The position numbers and the translations under genes are program-made. Source: Actinoplanes solisilvae (lineage in GTDB: Bacteria > Actinomycetota > Actinomycetes > Mycobacteriales > Micromonosporaceae). Taken from it: a stretch of 64,000 nt of DNA. Below the pieces are notes generated by a model. That model made no database searches. It was given only the letters and a program-made list of their open reading frames with translations, and was not told the origin of the DNA. The stretch covers positions 62,001 to 126,000 of the forward strand of contig NZ_RJAC01000008.1 of NCBI RefSeq assembly GCF_003999975.1, written 5' to 3'. Positions 42,097 through 51,415 of the stretch are shown piece after piece (the first letter of the stretch is position 1; every line of letters begins with the position of its first letter).

Positions 42097-42588
42097 ATGA
42101 AAAGGGTCGTTCTCGCCTCTTGCCTGCTCCTGGTTGCGGGCTGCACGGCTGCTCCGTCTTCGCCGGGTGCGGTTCCTGTGTCGCCGGGGTTGGCTTCCGC
42201 GGCGCCGTCGGGCGCGTGTGGGTCGGCGGTGCGTGCCGACGCGCTTCCCGAGTGGGCTCGGGGCGGGTTCAGTTGGGACGGCAGCGGGACCAAGCATGTG
42301 TACGGCGAGCGGGGCGACATCATGGCGATCCTGTTCGGGTGGCCGTTGACCAGCCCGCCCGCGCCCGACCGGGGCAACAAGATTCTCTGGGTCTCTCGCG
42401 AACCGGTGGGGCTCGGCGATCAGCTCAAGATCACGGCTGTTCTTGACGGCACCGACGAACGTGCTGAGCAGACCGTGGCCGGCGGGCCCGGGCCCTCTCT
42501 GGTCGATCTGCCTCGTGCGGGGTGCTGGCACGTCACCCTTGCCTGGTCGGGCCGGACCGACACGATGGATCTGATCTATGCGGGTTGA
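42097..42588 (+). CDS. Small lipoprotein, unknown function
   Basis: A 163-residue predicted lipoprotein: MKRVVLASCLLLVAGC with lipobox VAGC, Cys at 16. A Ser/Pro linker precedes a compact domain with GACGSAVRADALPEWARGGF and a second Cys in RAGCWHVTLAWSGRTD, so a disulfide is possible. The Cys-Gly-Trp/His end with WSG resembles actinobacterial exported proteins of unknown role. ATG 42097 has a GGGT-type leader. It is convergent with the frameshifted gene to the right. Confidence 0.75.
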   Translation: MKRVVLASCLLLVAGCTAAPSSPGAVPVSPGLASAAPSGACGSAVRADALPEWARGGFSWDGSGTKHVYGERGDIMAILFGWPLTSPPAPDRGNKILWVSREPVGLGDQLKITAVLDGTDERAEQTVAGGPGPSLVDLPRAGCWHVTLAWSGRTDTMDLIYAG

Positions 42589-42627
42589 GCACCGCTGATC
42601 CGGATTGGCGACGGCGGAGCCTTGCGA

Positions 42628-43550
42628 TCAGGCGCGAGTCGGCCCGGCGGGCCAATCGCGCACGTGGGTCGTGGCCAGTGCTCGCCAGCGGGCCGTGCCG
42701 CCGCGCAAGGGGAATGCGCGGGTGATTCCGTACGCGGTCTCCACGGTCTTGAGGGTTTGGGCCAGTCTTTGGTTGACGGCGGCGAGGGCGTCGGCGGCTC
42801 CTGGTGCGCCTGCGGCCACCTGGCGTTCTAGGGCTCGCTTGTTCTGACGTAGCGGGTGAGGGCGTCCTCGCGGTCTCGGGCGACCTGGTCGGCGTTGACT
42901 GAGGAGAGGGACAGCAGCAGGGGTTTCAGGTTCTCGGCCAGGGCTGCGACCAGGCGACCGTGGCCGTCGAGCAGGACGTAGCAGTCGAGGCCGCTGATCC
43001 ACCACAGCAGGATGGGTGCCAGAATTCCGTCCTTTGCCTGTTTGCGGTAGGCCTTGACCCGGCCTGTGTACGGGTCGGCGAGGGGGCGCATGGGCAGGAT
43101 CTGCCAGGCTCCGCTGTGGGTGAACCAATCCATGTAGTTCCGGCCGGACGGCAGTAGGAGCTCTTCCCAGCGCCCTGCCAGGGTGGTCGCGTCGAAGGTC
43201 GCTCGCAGGTGGGTGGCCTCGGTGGTGATCGCCCAGCGACCGGTGTGCAGCGGACCCCGCGATGATGCGGTCACGGCGGTGGCGAAGTGGTGTGCCCAGC
43301 GCGATCGCTGGACCCCGCCCGGGTCATCGATGCCGAAGGATGCCGCTTGAGCAGCGCGGATCGGCGGGACGGGCGATTGGAACCGGCCGGTCGACGCATA
43401 CTCGACGCCGCAGTGGTCACTGTCGACCTGGGCCATCAGGACGACCGTGTCGTTCTGGCGCAGCACCAGCGAGCCTCGGCCGGCGACCTCCACTCGCAGT
43501 GCGGGGCGGGCGGGCAGGTCCACATCGAGGACGAGCGCCTCCCCGGGCAT
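42628..43550 (-). pseudogene. Uncharacterised protein gene with one frameshift
   Basis: The frame from ATG 43550 (MPGEALVLDVDLPARPALRV) runs to about 42850 and includes TGRWAITTEATHLRATFDAT and YMDWFTHSGAWQILPMRPLAD. It would stop at once in TSEP, but the neighbouring frame continues KRALERQVAAGAPGAADALA to WPAGPTRA at 42628. One missing base near 42850 explains it, either decay or sequence error. The family is not recognised; the middle has a conserved-looking DPYTGRVKAYRKQAKDGILA with LLWWISGLDCYVLLDGHGRL. Upstream the frame runs into the 40-bp tandem repeats. Confidence 0.65.
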
Positions 43551-43689
43551 GGTGCCTGCGGCGTTTCGGCGCGTCACGCCCTCATGGTCCGGCAACGCGG
43601 GCTGTGCCGGCTCTCCATTTTTCGTGGACGCGTGCCGATGAACGTTGGTGCGACGGCGGCGACACGACAGACGCGGAAACTCGCGGGAC

Positions 43690-43825
43690 GCGCGACTCGG
43701 TGACACGGCACGCGGGCGAGCTTCCGAACGCGCGACGCGGTGACACGGCACGCAGGCGGGCTTGCGGGCGCGCAACGCGGTGACACGGCACGCGGGCCGC
43801 TTCCGAACGCGGAATTCGGTTACCC
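43690..43825. repeat. 40-bp tandem repeats, about 3.3 copies
   Basis: CGGTGACACGGCACGC recurs at 43698, 43738 and 43778, exactly 40 bases apart; a degenerate fourth begins near 43817. Units share GCGCGACGCGGTGACACGGC with varied ends (for example GCTTCCGAAC). It lies upstream of the frameshifted gene at 42628-43550, with no spacer diversity of the CRISPR kind. Confidence 0.85.
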
Positions 43826-43960
43826 GGCGGGCGCGAGGGTGGGGCACGTGACGGCGGGGGCGCGGGGAGGCGGCTGACGCGTGGCAGGGGTGGGGCGGGT
43901 GAGAGGCGGGGGCGGTCGGGATCGAGGGGACCGCTCATCCGGGGACGGTCCTCGCCTCGT

Positions 43961-43980
43961 ATAGGAAAGAGTCTTTTCAG
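43961..43980 (+). promoter_or_regulatory. AT-rich control region of the hexosaminidase gene
   Basis: An AT-rich stretch (43960-44005) stands out in a very GC-rich area. It begins ATAGGAAAGAGTCTTTTCAG, with AAAGA-G-TCTTT as a dyad (43966-43976). From memory, a similar GGAAAG/CTTTCC dyad is reported upstream of secreted glycoside hydrolase genes in actinomycetes. The -10 hexamer cannot be fixed. Confidence 0.35.
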
Positions 43981-44009
43981 ATTGAAGTCTGTTTATGTAT
44001 GGTCGGGTG

Positions 44010-45542
44010 ATGCGCATCACTCGACTTGCTGCTGTTCTTGCTTGTGCGCTGCCGTTGATCGTCGCGTCCGCTCCTGCCGCTCTAGCCGCGCCCGCGGCCG
44101 TGGGGCTGGGCAGTGTGATTCCCGCGCCGATTGAAGTGCATCCGCATGGGTCCGCCTTCAAGATCACGAAGACTACGGTCATCGAGGCGCCGCGGTCGGC
44201 GTTCGACGTGGCCGACCGCCTCGCTGAAGCGTTGAGGCAAACCACGGGCTATCGGCTTCGCGTCGTCAGTCACGCTCCGGGTCACGCGAAGGTGATCTCG
44301 CTGCGAACGGGGGCGCGGCTGGGGCCCGAGGCCTATCGGCTGAGCGTCCGCCGTGACGGCATCTCGCTTCAGGCGCGCGACAACGCCGGGCTGTTCGCGG
44401 GGGTGCAGACGCTGCGTCAGCTCGTGCCGTTGCGAGGGCCGTTCACCGTGGCCGGCGGGGACATCGCCGACAAGCCGCGGTTCGGTTATCGCGGGGCGAT
44501 GCTCGACATCGCCCGTCACTTCCACACGCCGGCCGAGATCAAGCGGTACATCGACGAGATCAGCCAATTCAAGGTCAACTACCTGCATCTGCACCTCTCG
44601 GATGATCAGGGGTGGCGTATTCAGATCGACTCGTGGCCGCGGCTGACGACCGTCGGCGGGGCTGCGGGTACGGGCGTCGACGGGGTGGGTGGCGGTTTCC
44701 TGACCAAGGCCGACTACCGCGATCTGGTGCGCTACGCGGCGTCGCGCTACGTGACGATCGTGCCGGAGATCGACATGCCGGGGCACGTGAACGCGGCGCA
44801 GGTGGCATACCCCGAACTGACCTGTGACGGGGTGGCGCCACGGCCGCGCACGGATATCGACGTCGGTTACAGCTCGCTGTGCATCGGCAAGGAGATCACG
44901 TACCGGTTCGTCGAGGACGTCATTCGTGAGCTGGCCGCGTTGACGCCGGGGCCCTACCTGCACATCGGCGGGGACGAGGCGCATGCCACGACCGAGGCCG
45001 ACTACATCGCGTTCCAGCAGCGGGTGCTGCCGCTGGTGGCCAAGTACGGCAAGAAGGCGTACGGATGGAACGAGATCACGCAGGCGCCGGCGGCCCACAA
45101 CGCCGTCGCGCAGTACTGGGGGTTGAGCCGGGAGAACGCGTCGCTGGCGGCGGCGGTCGCGCAGGGCACGAAGGTCATCATGTCGCCGGCGAACCTGGCC
45201 TACGTGGACCAGAAGTACGACCCGTCGACGCGGCTCGGGCTGAGCTGGGCGGGCTTCATCGAGGTTCAGAAGGCGTACGACTGGGATCCTGGGACGCACG
45301 TGGCCGGCGTGCCGGAGAGCGCCGTCCTCGGCCTCGAGGCGCCGTTGTGGTCCGAGACTCTGCGCAGCATCGACGACATCGAGTTCATGGCGTTCCCGCG
45401 CATCGCCGCGCTCGCCGAGCTGGGCTGGTCCCCGTCGCGTGACTGGGAGTCCTTCCGTACGAGGCTCGGCGCCTACGGCCCCCGCTGGACCGCTCGCGGT
45501 GTCGACTTCTACCCGTCCCCACAGATCGACTGGGCTCGATAA
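44010..45542 (+). CDS. Secreted beta-N-acetylhexosaminidase (GH20)
   Basis: A 510-residue exported enzyme. Signal peptide MRITRLAAVLACALPLIVAS with an AxA site near residue 28. The N-terminal alpha/beta domain (about 35-150) precedes the GH20 TIM barrel: FGYRGAMLDIARHFHTPAEI, YLHLHLSDDQGWRIQIDSWP, PEIDMPGHVNAA and the catalytic Asp-Glu pair in HIGGDEAH (about 318-325). C-terminal active-site Trp residues are present (GWNEIT, LGWSPSRDW). It removes N-acetylhexosamine from chitooligosaccharides or glycans. The start at ATG 44010 is used (five codons after a possible ATG at 43995). Confidence 0.95.
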   Translation: MRITRLAAVLACALPLIVASAPAALAAPAAVGLGSVIPAPIEVHPHGSAFKITKTTVIEAPRSAFDVADRLAEALRQTTGYRLRVVSHAPGHAKVISLRTGARLGPEAYRLSVRRDGISLQARDNAGLFAGVQTLRQLVPLRGPFTVAGGDIADKPRFGYRGAMLDIARHFHTPAEIKRYIDEISQFKVNYLHLHLSDDQGWRIQIDSWPRLTTVGGAAGTGVDGVGGGFLTKADYRDLVRYAASRYVTIVPEIDMPGHVNAAQVAYPELTCDGVAPRPRTDIDVGYSSLCIGKEITYRFVEDVIRELAALTPGPYLHIGGDEAHATTEADYIAFQQRVLPLVAKYGKKAYGWNEITQAPAAHNAVAQYWGLSRENASLAAAVAQGTKVIMSPANLAYVDQKYDPSTRLGLSWAGFIEVQKAYDWDPGTHVAGVPESAVLGLEAPLWSETLRSIDDIEFMAFPRIAALAELGWSPSRDWESFRTRLGAYGPRWTARGVDFYPSPQIDWAR

Positions 45543-45596
45543 CAGTGTGGCGCTCCCCTCTTACTCTGGGTGTCCATTGAGTACCGAGGGGGGTCG

Positions 45597-47780
45597 ATGC
45601 GAAACCGGCAGTTCCTGCGTTCGCTCCTGACCGGCGATGTGCTGCTGCGCATGGCCGCGGTGGTCCTGGCCGTCCTGATCCTCGGTCGCGCGCTCTTCTC
45701 CGGCTCGTCCGGCTGGTGGGCGGTCGTGGTCGTGGTGGCCGGGACCGCCGCATTGTGGGGCGTGCTCTGGATCGTGGGCCGGGTGCGCACGCTGATGGCC
45801 CAGCCGAGCGCGGGCGCGGACGATTCGCGGCTCACGAAGTGGCTGGTCAACCGGTCACGGTCGCGGCAGGTGGCCGTGCTCGCGCTGCTGGTGCTGGTGG
45901 TGCACGCCGCGATCACCGGCTACATCGGCATCGGCACGATCCTGGTGGCGGTCGTGCTGGCCGTCGTCGCGGTGCTGCTGAGCAACGACCTCAAGCTGGT
46001 CGCGCTGCTCGGCGGCACGGCGGCGATCTTCGCGCTGGCCACCGTCTTCGTGGCCGAGATCTTCAGCGGCAGCACCGAGGCGCGGGCCCTGGGGGTCTCG
46101 CTGATCGCGATCGTGCTGCCGATCATCATCTCCGACAAGATCGTCGCGGTCATCAAACAGCCGGCGCTGACGACCACGCACCACGCCGTGCTGGCCGCGC
46201 TGACCCTGTTGCTGAGCTTCCTCGGCTGGACCCGGGCCGAGTGGCTGCCCGGCGTCGTGAACACCTGCTACACGCTGCCGACCTCGACCGGCATCACCGT
46301 GCTGCGGGCGACGGCCGACGGCAACCGCTGCTACGGCCTGCTCGACACGGCCGACCCGGGCGTGTTCGCCGCCCCGGCGTTCGGCCGTGACCCGGTCACC
46401 AAAGAGTTGCAGCGGCGCATCCTGGAACGCAACGAACCGCTGCGCCGCGGCGATCTGACCGTGGTGTGGCTGGGCGCGCTGTCCTGCGACCCGCTGCCGG
46501 CCGACCCGGCCCGCTGCGCAGACGGCCGTGACTACCCGTCGGAGCGCGACCAGTTGCGCGCGATGCTCTACGCCCAGTCACACCTGGCCGCGACCACCGG
46601 CCACCGGTTGCACGTCGTGATCGCCGACGCCACCCAGGACGTCGCCCACGCCGACGACATCGCCAAGCTGATCCTGGAGAAACGTGCGGCGCTCGGCTCG
46701 CGGGTGGCGGTGATCGGCGGCGGTGACAGCCGGGACATCACCCAACGCGCGATCAACCGGCTGCTCGACGCGGGCATCCCGTTCATCGCGCCGAACCTGC
46801 TGGCCGACCTGGGCGCACCGAACCGCCCGTTCGTCGACCGGCCCGGTTATCTGCAGCTCGCGCCGGACAACTACGACTACGCCGTCGACACCGCGAGACG
46901 GCTGAACCACGCGTACAAGGATGGCTTCCGGCTCGACATCTACCAGCATCCGAACCCGACCGACCAGTACACGACGTCGCTGGTCAACGACCTGCTCGCG
47001 GCCGTCAGGAAACCGGCGACGGCCCGGCACCTGCCCGTGATGGACCGCATCGACACGACGATCTGCGAATCCGACAGGAGCACCCCGCCGGCCGTGCTCT
47101 ACTTCGCCGACCGGTGGACGCGTTTCGCCGAGTTCGTCGAGCGGGTCAACCAGGTGTGCGGGCACTCGCGGCCCCGCCTGGTCATCGCGGACGTGTCGGT
47201 GAGCCGGTTCATGGCCAACTACCAGTTGCGGGCGGTCAGCAACGCCGACTGGGCGGTCAACTACAACGTCGGCGGGCCCAGCTGCGCCGATCTGACGCTC
47301 CCGGCCTACGAGGTGCTCTCCCGCCAGGTCGAGAAAGAGCGTGATCTCGTACGGCTGGCCGGGCCGTTCGCGTGCGCCGACCGGACGCGCGGCGTCGTCG
47401 ACGGGCAACTCAAGGACGCGTGCCCGCTGGACGCGGCGGCCAAGCTGACCAGCCAGCCGTGCAACCCCAACGATCTCGGCACCTATCTGATCCCGGTGTG
47501 GGACGCGGTGATGCTGGCCGACGCGCTGCTGCCCGAACGGCCGACCGCCGGGCAGGACTACCTGACCAGCCTGACCCTGCCCCACCTGACCCTGTCGACC
47601 GGCAACATCGCGAAGGTCGAAAAGGGCCGGCTGCACCAGCACACGATCGACGTGCGGATGTGGCACGGCAACCCGCTCAACGACCCGCGGATCAGCTGGG
47701 AGCTGCCGACGCGCGAGCTGCGACTGCCCGACGACCCCGCCCCGGGCGGCGGCGACCCGCAGGGCCGGCCCACCGACTGA
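45597..47780 (+). CDS. Membrane protein with type I periplasmic-binding-protein fold
   Basis: A 727-residue protein. About eight hydrophobic helices fill residues 10-225 (for example VLLRMAAVVLAVLILGR, AITGYIGIGTILVAVVLAVV, VSLIAIVLPIIISDKIVAV). The rest (about 230-727) is extracytoplasmic and resembles amino-acid-binding proteins: RRGDLTVVWLGALSCDPLPA, then DQLRAMLYAQSHLAATTGHR, VAVIGGGDSRDITQRAINRL, IPFIAPNLLADLGA. Three Cys pairs likely form disulfides outside. No transporter genes are adjacent, so sensing or cargo delivery are both possible. ATG 45597 has GAGGGGGG 6 bases upstream. I do not know a named family with this order. Confidence 0.75.
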   Translation: MRNRQFLRSLLTGDVLLRMAAVVLAVLILGRALFSGSSGWWAVVVVVAGTAALWGVLWIVGRVRTLMAQPSAGADDSRLTKWLVNRSRSRQVAVLALLVLVVHAAITGYIGIGTILVAVVLAVVAVLLSNDLKLVALLGGTAAIFALATVFVAEIFSGSTEARALGVSLIAIVLPIIISDKIVAVIKQPALTTTHHAVLAALTLLLSFLGWTRAEWLPGVVNTCYTLPTSTGITVLRATADGNRCYGLLDTADPGVFAAPAFGRDPVTKELQRRILERNEPLRRGDLTVVWLGALSCDPLPADPARCADGRDYPSERDQLRAMLYAQSHLAATTGHRLHVVIADATQDVAHADDIAKLILEKRAALGSRVAVIGGGDSRDITQRAINRLLDAGIPFIAPNLLADLGAPNRPFVDRPGYLQLAPDNYDYAVDTARRLNHAYKDGFRLDIYQHPNPTDQYTTSLVNDLLAAVRKPATARHLPVMDRIDTTICESDRSTPPAVLYFADRWTRFAEFVERVNQVCGHSRPRLVIADVSVSRFMANYQLRAVSNADWAVNYNVGGPSCADLTLPAYEVLSRQVEKERDLVRLAGPFACADRTRGVVDGQLKDACPLDAAAKLTSQPCNPNDLGTYLIPVWDAVMLADALLPERPTAGQDYLTSLTLPHLTLSTGNIAKVEKGRLHQHTIDVRMWHGNPLNDPRISWELPTRELRLPDDPAPGGGDPQGRPTD

Positions 47781-47787
47781 GCGTGAG

Positions 47788-47806
47788 CCGTGGTCGGCGG
47801 CCACGG
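47788..47806. terminator. Possible hairpin between convergent genes
   Basis: CCGTGG (47788-47793) and CCACGG (47801-47806) form a 6-base stem with a 7-base loop in the 77-base gap between convergent stops at 47780 and 47858. Short, so only a candidate. Confidence 0.35.
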
Positions 47807-47857
47807 GCCATTGCCAGCCGTCGGTGAAGACGTTCGCGTCGCCTCCATGTGGCTCGC

Positions 47858-48772
47858 CTACGGGGCCGTCTCCAGGGCGGGTCGGTCCCACTTCGCCAGG
47901 TCGGCGGCGGCGACGTACGTGGCCCGCAGGAACTCGGTGAGGGTCGCGTCAGGGTCGGCCGCGGTGGCGACGGCCTCGTAGGGCAGCAGGAACTCGTGCA
48001 TCGTCGTGTCGTAGTAGGCGCCGACGGGCCCGGCCGGGCGCTCGGCGTAGCCGTCGGGCTCCGGGTAGGCGTACGCGTAGAAAGCGCCCTGCTCGCCGCC
48101 GCCGGGCCAGAAACCGAAGCTGGCCAGCTCGTGCGAATAGCCCTCGCGCATAACCCACGGCGGGCAGTTGGGCGCGCCACCGGGATGCGGTGGGGCGGTG
48201 CGGCCCGAGAAGCGGGTGTACGCCAGGTCCATGGCGCCCCAGAAGAAGTGGACCGGGCTCTGCTTGCCGACGAAGTCGGACCGGAACCGTTCGAAGACGC
48301 GCTGGGCCTGCAGCAACTGTTGCCAGAACAGTCGCGCGGCCTCCCCGTCGTACGCGTGATGTTGCTCGTCCTCGGCGAACGGGATCGCCGGGTCGACCTC
48401 GTTGGGGACGGCGTGGATGCTCGGTTCGACGCCGAGGGAGGCCAGGGCGTCGAGCGTCTCGCGGTAGAAGGTGGCGACCGACTTGGGTTCCAGGGTCACG
48501 TCGCGGCTGCGGCCGTCGCTGGAGCGCAGGTGCAGGCGGTGCTCGACGAAGTCGAACTCGAGGTCGAAGACGCCGGTGCCGTGCGGGACGGCCGAGGTGG
48601 TGAGGCCGCGCGCGCTGGGATAGAGGGTGACGTGCCACCAGTGGTTGACCGGTGGGGCGTACGCCATCCGGATCTTTCCGACGATCTGGGTCCACATGTG
48701 CAGCGTGTCTCGGGTGCCGGCCCAGTCCTTGACGTTGAGGCGGGGCCAGGAGCCGGTCTTCTCGTCGTCCAT
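47858..48772 (-). CDS. DUF5996 family protein
   Basis: A 304-residue soluble protein. WPRLNVKDWAGTRDTLHMWT near the N-terminus, then VNHWWHVTLYPSARGLTT, VHFFWGAMDLAYTRFSGR, and YSHELASFGFWPGGGEQGAF near the C-terminus match my memory of DUF5996 proteins, which are common in actinomycetes but have no established role. Three His-rich or aromatic clusters could bind a metal or ligand. ATG 48772 begins MDDEKTG. A single gene convergent with the membrane protein. Confidence 0.85.
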   Translation of the reverse strand: MDDEKTGSWPRLNVKDWAGTRDTLHMWTQIVGKIRMAYAPPVNHWWHVTLYPSARGLTTSAVPHGTGVFDLEFDFVEHRLHLRSSDGRSRDVTLEPKSVATFYRETLDALASLGVEPSIHAVPNEVDPAIPFAEDEQHHAYDGEAARLFWQQLLQAQRVFERFRSDFVGKQSPVHFFWGAMDLAYTRFSGRTAPPHPGGAPNCPPWVMREGYSHELASFGFWPGGGEQGAFYAYAYPEPDGYAERPAGPVGAYYDTTMHEFLLPYEAVATAADPDATLTEFLRATYVAAADLAKWDRPALETAP

Positions 48773-48968
48773 CGGTCAAGAGTGCCAGGCCGAAAGGGAA
48801 GAGATCAGCGTCGCCCGGAACTGCCGCCCCTTCGGTGATCTAGCGTCTCCCTGGAAGTCCTCGCACCCGCAGGAGCCCGCCGGCGACCAGGACGACAGGA
48901 GCGCTCGTAACTCTCCCCGGCTAGTTGTTACTACAACCGTCGCCTGGGTGACGACGTTGTAGCAACAG

Positions 48969-49706
48969 CTACTCGGACTTGAGCAGCGCCCACACGATCT
49001 TGCCGTCGGCCACCGGGGTGGCGCCCCAGTGCGCGCAGAGGGCCGCGACGACGCGCAGACCGCGGCCGGACCCCGGCCGCAGCAGCGCGCTCGCCGCCGG
49101 CAGCATCTCGATGACGCGGGGCATGACCGCGCTGCCGTCCTGCACCGCGATGCGCAGGTAGCGGCCGGTGTGCACGACCGTCAGATCGAACTCGGTGCCG
49201 GCATGCAGGATCGCGTTGGACGCCAGCTCGGACGCGACCAGCCGGGCCTTGTTCCGCAGGTCCGGCAGCCCCCAGGTCAGGCACGCCTCACCGGTCACGG
49301 CCCGCGACTCGAAAGCGCTGGCGGGATCGTTCGGCAGATGCCGGCTGATCCAGCGGGGCACGTTCGCGTTCACCGCCAGCGCCGCCTGCGCCCGGTCCTC
49401 GTAAAGCGCTACATAAGTGCGGAAGGCCCCCAGGCCACGACGCAGCTCGGGGCCGGCCGCACAGAGCAGCACGGGTACGCCCCAGTGCAGCTGGGCGTCG
49501 TGGGTGACCGTGGCGAACACGGTCAGCTGCGGATCGTCGTCGTGGTCCAGCCCGGCCAGGTCGACGACCACCGCCGCGGGACACTCGGCCGCCGCCTTCG
49601 CGATCACGGTGCGTACCTCGGGCACGTTGCCCGGAGTCAGTCCGCCCGCGAGACGAACCGTGGTGACCCCGGTGTCGAGATTCCGGTCGATCGCGCTCTT
49701 CACCAT
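48969..49706 (-). CDS. STAS-like/ATP-binding regulator (anti-sigma type)
   Basis: A 245-residue two-domain protein. Residues 1-100 resemble STAS (SpoIIAA-like) proteins: NLDTGVTTVRLAGGLTPGNV, CPAAVVVDLAGLDHDDDPQL; the phospho-Ser position in such proteins appears as Asp or His here, so it may not be phosphorylated. Residues 130-245 are an HATPase_c fold of the RsbW kind: ARLVASELASNAILHAGTEF, IAVQDGSAVMPR, GRGLRVVAALCAHWG. Fusion of antagonist and kinase folds suggests a stress-sigma or partner-switching role. ATG 49706 has AGAGGG 8 bases upstream; an upstream in-frame ATG at 49775 is rejected. Confidence 0.82.
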   Translation of the reverse strand: MVKSAIDRNLDTGVTTVRLAGGLTPGNVPEVRTVIAKAAAECPAAVVVDLAGLDHDDDPQLTVFATVTHDAQLHWGVPVLLCAAGPELRRGLGAFRTYVALYEDRAQAALAVNANVPRWISRHLPNDPASAFESRAVTGEACLTWGLPDLRNKARLVASELASNAILHAGTEFDLTVVHTGRYLRIAVQDGSAVMPRVIEMLPAASALLRPGSGRGLRVVAALCAHWGATPVADGKIVWALLKSE

Positions 49707-49850
49707 CGCAACCCTCTGCTCACACCTCCCCGCCTTCGCGCCCTTCACCAAACGCGCCCCGCCCTCCCCGCGCAATCCCTGGTCACACGCCTATCGCCCG
49801 ATCGGCGGACGACCTTTCAAGAAGCTTTCCCGTACGTCGACCGGCCGGCT

Positions 49851-50549
49851 TCAGTACGTTGCCCGGCCGCCGCTGATGTCATAAACGGCGCCGGTCGAGA
49901 AGCTGACGTGGTCGGAGGCGAGCCACGCGACGAGCTCGGCGACCTCCTCGGGCCGGCCGACCCGGCGCATCGGGATGAGCCCGGTGATGCGGGCCAGCGC
50001 GGCCGGGTCGGTGGCGGCGTTCATCGGTGTCTCGATGACGGCCGGGGCAACCGCGTTGACCAGCACCCCGCTGGTGGCCAGCTCTTTGCCGAGCGACTTG
50101 GTCAGCGCGATGACCGCCGCCTTGGAAGCCGAATAGGGAGACATGCCGGGATTGCCGTCCTTGCCGGCGATGCTGGCCAGGTTGACGACGCGACCCCAGC
50201 CCCGCTCTCGCATGCCGGACACGAAGGCGTGGCACATGTTGAAGGTGCCGCGGACGTTGACGGCGAAAACCCGGTCCCAGTCGCCGGCCTCGATCTCCCA
50301 CAGCGGGGCGGCGGGTCCGACGATCCCGGCCGAGTTGACCAGAATGTCGACCGGCCCGACGTCGGTGGCGGCCGCCCGCACCGCCGCCGGATCGGCCACG
50401 TCGGCACGCAGATCGGCGCCTTCGGCCAGATCGAGCGTCACGACTCTGACACCCTCGGCCCGCAGCCGCACGGCAACCGCGGCGCCGATCCCGCTCATGC
50501 CGCCGGTGACCAGGGCCGTCCTCATCAGCGGATCGTCCATATTTTCCAT
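49851..50549 (-). CDS. SDR family oxidoreductase
   Basis: A short-chain dehydrogenase of about 230 residues: TGGMSGIG nucleotide motif, NSAG, SIAGKDGNPGMSPYSASKAA with the YSASK catalytic pair, and PAVIETPMNAATDP. It resembles FabG-like enzymes. The exact start is unclear: ATG 50549, 50537 or 50525 all give good nucleotide motifs and none has a strong ribosome site; 50549 is listed. The gene is divergent from the methyltransferase at 50597, with only 47 bases between. Confidence 0.88.
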   Translation of the reverse strand: MENMDDPLMRTALVTGGMSGIGAAVAVRLRAEGVRVVTLDLAEGADLRADVADPAAVRAAATDVGPVDILVNSAGIVGPAAPLWEIEAGDWDRVFAVNVRGTFNMCHAFVSGMRERGWGRVVNLASIAGKDGNPGMSPYSASKAAVIALTKSLGKELATSGVLVNAVAPAVIETPMNAATDPAALARITGLIPMRRVGRPEEVAELVAWLASDHVSFSTGAVYDISGGRATY

Positions 50550-50596
50550 TGTGGACCCGCGGGACAGGAGCGGGGAACCGGCAGTAGAGTGCCGCT

Positions 50597-51412
50597 GTGG
50601 ATCAAACCAGCGCAGCGCCCGCCGGTCTCGACCCGACAGTGGCGCACCCCGCCCGGCGTTACAACTACTGGCTCGGCGGCAAGGACAACTTCGCGGCCGA
50701 CCGGGCCTCGGGCGACGAGCTCGAGAAGCACTTCCCCAAGGTGCGGCTGGGCGCCCTGGCCAACCGGGCGTTGCTGCAGCGGGCCACCCGCTTCCTGGCC
50801 GCCGAGGCCGGCATCCGCCAGTTCCTCGACATCGGCACCGGCCTGCCCACGGCCGACAACACCCACCAGGTCGCGCAGCGGGTCGCCCCCGAGTCGCGCA
50901 TCGTCTACGTCGACAACGACCCGCTGGTCATGGTGCATGCTCGCGCGCTGCTCAACAGCAGCCCCGAGGGGCGTACGGCGTACATCGAGGCTGATCTGAA
51001 CCACCCGCGCGACATCCTCGACAACGCCGCGCTGCACGAGACCCTCGACCTCGGCCGGCCGGTCGGGTTGATGCTGATCGCGGTGCTGCACTTCATCCAC
51101 GGCAACGGCGCGGCCCAGCCGATCGTCCGCGAACTGCTCGACGCGCTGCCCTCCGGCAGCTACCTGGTCGCCACCCACGCGACCTCCGACTTCGGCACGC
51201 CTGAGCAGCAGAAGTTCTACCAGCAGCTCATCGCGCAGGGAAAGTCCGACGTGTGGACGCGCCCGAAGGACGAGTTCACCGCCCTCTTCGACGGCCTCGA
51301 ACTGGTCGATCCGGGCGTCGTGCCGGCCAGCGAGTGGCGTCCCGCGGCGGGCGCGGAGATCCCCGAGCGTTCCGACATCAACGTGTGGACAGCGGTAGGC
51401 CGCAAGCCGTAG
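50597..51412 (+). CDS. SAM-dependent methyltransferase, PF04672 type
   Basis: A 271-residue enzyme with the S-adenosyl methyltransferase signature HPARRYNYWLGGKDNFAADR at the N-terminus, FLDIGTGLPTADNTHQVAQR (SAM motif I), IVYVDNDPLVMVHARALL and LIAVLHFIHGN. This family is abundant in actinomycetes and methylates small molecules; substrates are mostly unknown. GTG 50597 is the start by frame and length. The stop is 4 bases from the convergent SDR gene, so a shared terminator region is not visible. Confidence 0.92.
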   Translation: MDQTSAAPAGLDPTVAHPARRYNYWLGGKDNFAADRASGDELEKHFPKVRLGALANRALLQRATRFLAAEAGIRQFLDIGTGLPTADNTHQVAQRVAPESRIVYVDNDPLVMVHARALLNSSPEGRTAYIEADLNHPRDILDNAALHETLDLGRPVGLMLIAVLHFIHGNGAAQPIVRELLDALPSGSYLVATHATSDFGTPEQQKFYQQLIAQGKSDVWTRPKDEFTALFDGLELVDPGVVPASEWRPAAGAEIPERSDINVWTAVGRKP

Positions 51413-51415
51413 GCG

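Noticed and set aside
43690..43825. Possible CRISPR array
   Set aside because: The repeats follow one another without unique spacers and no cas genes are present.
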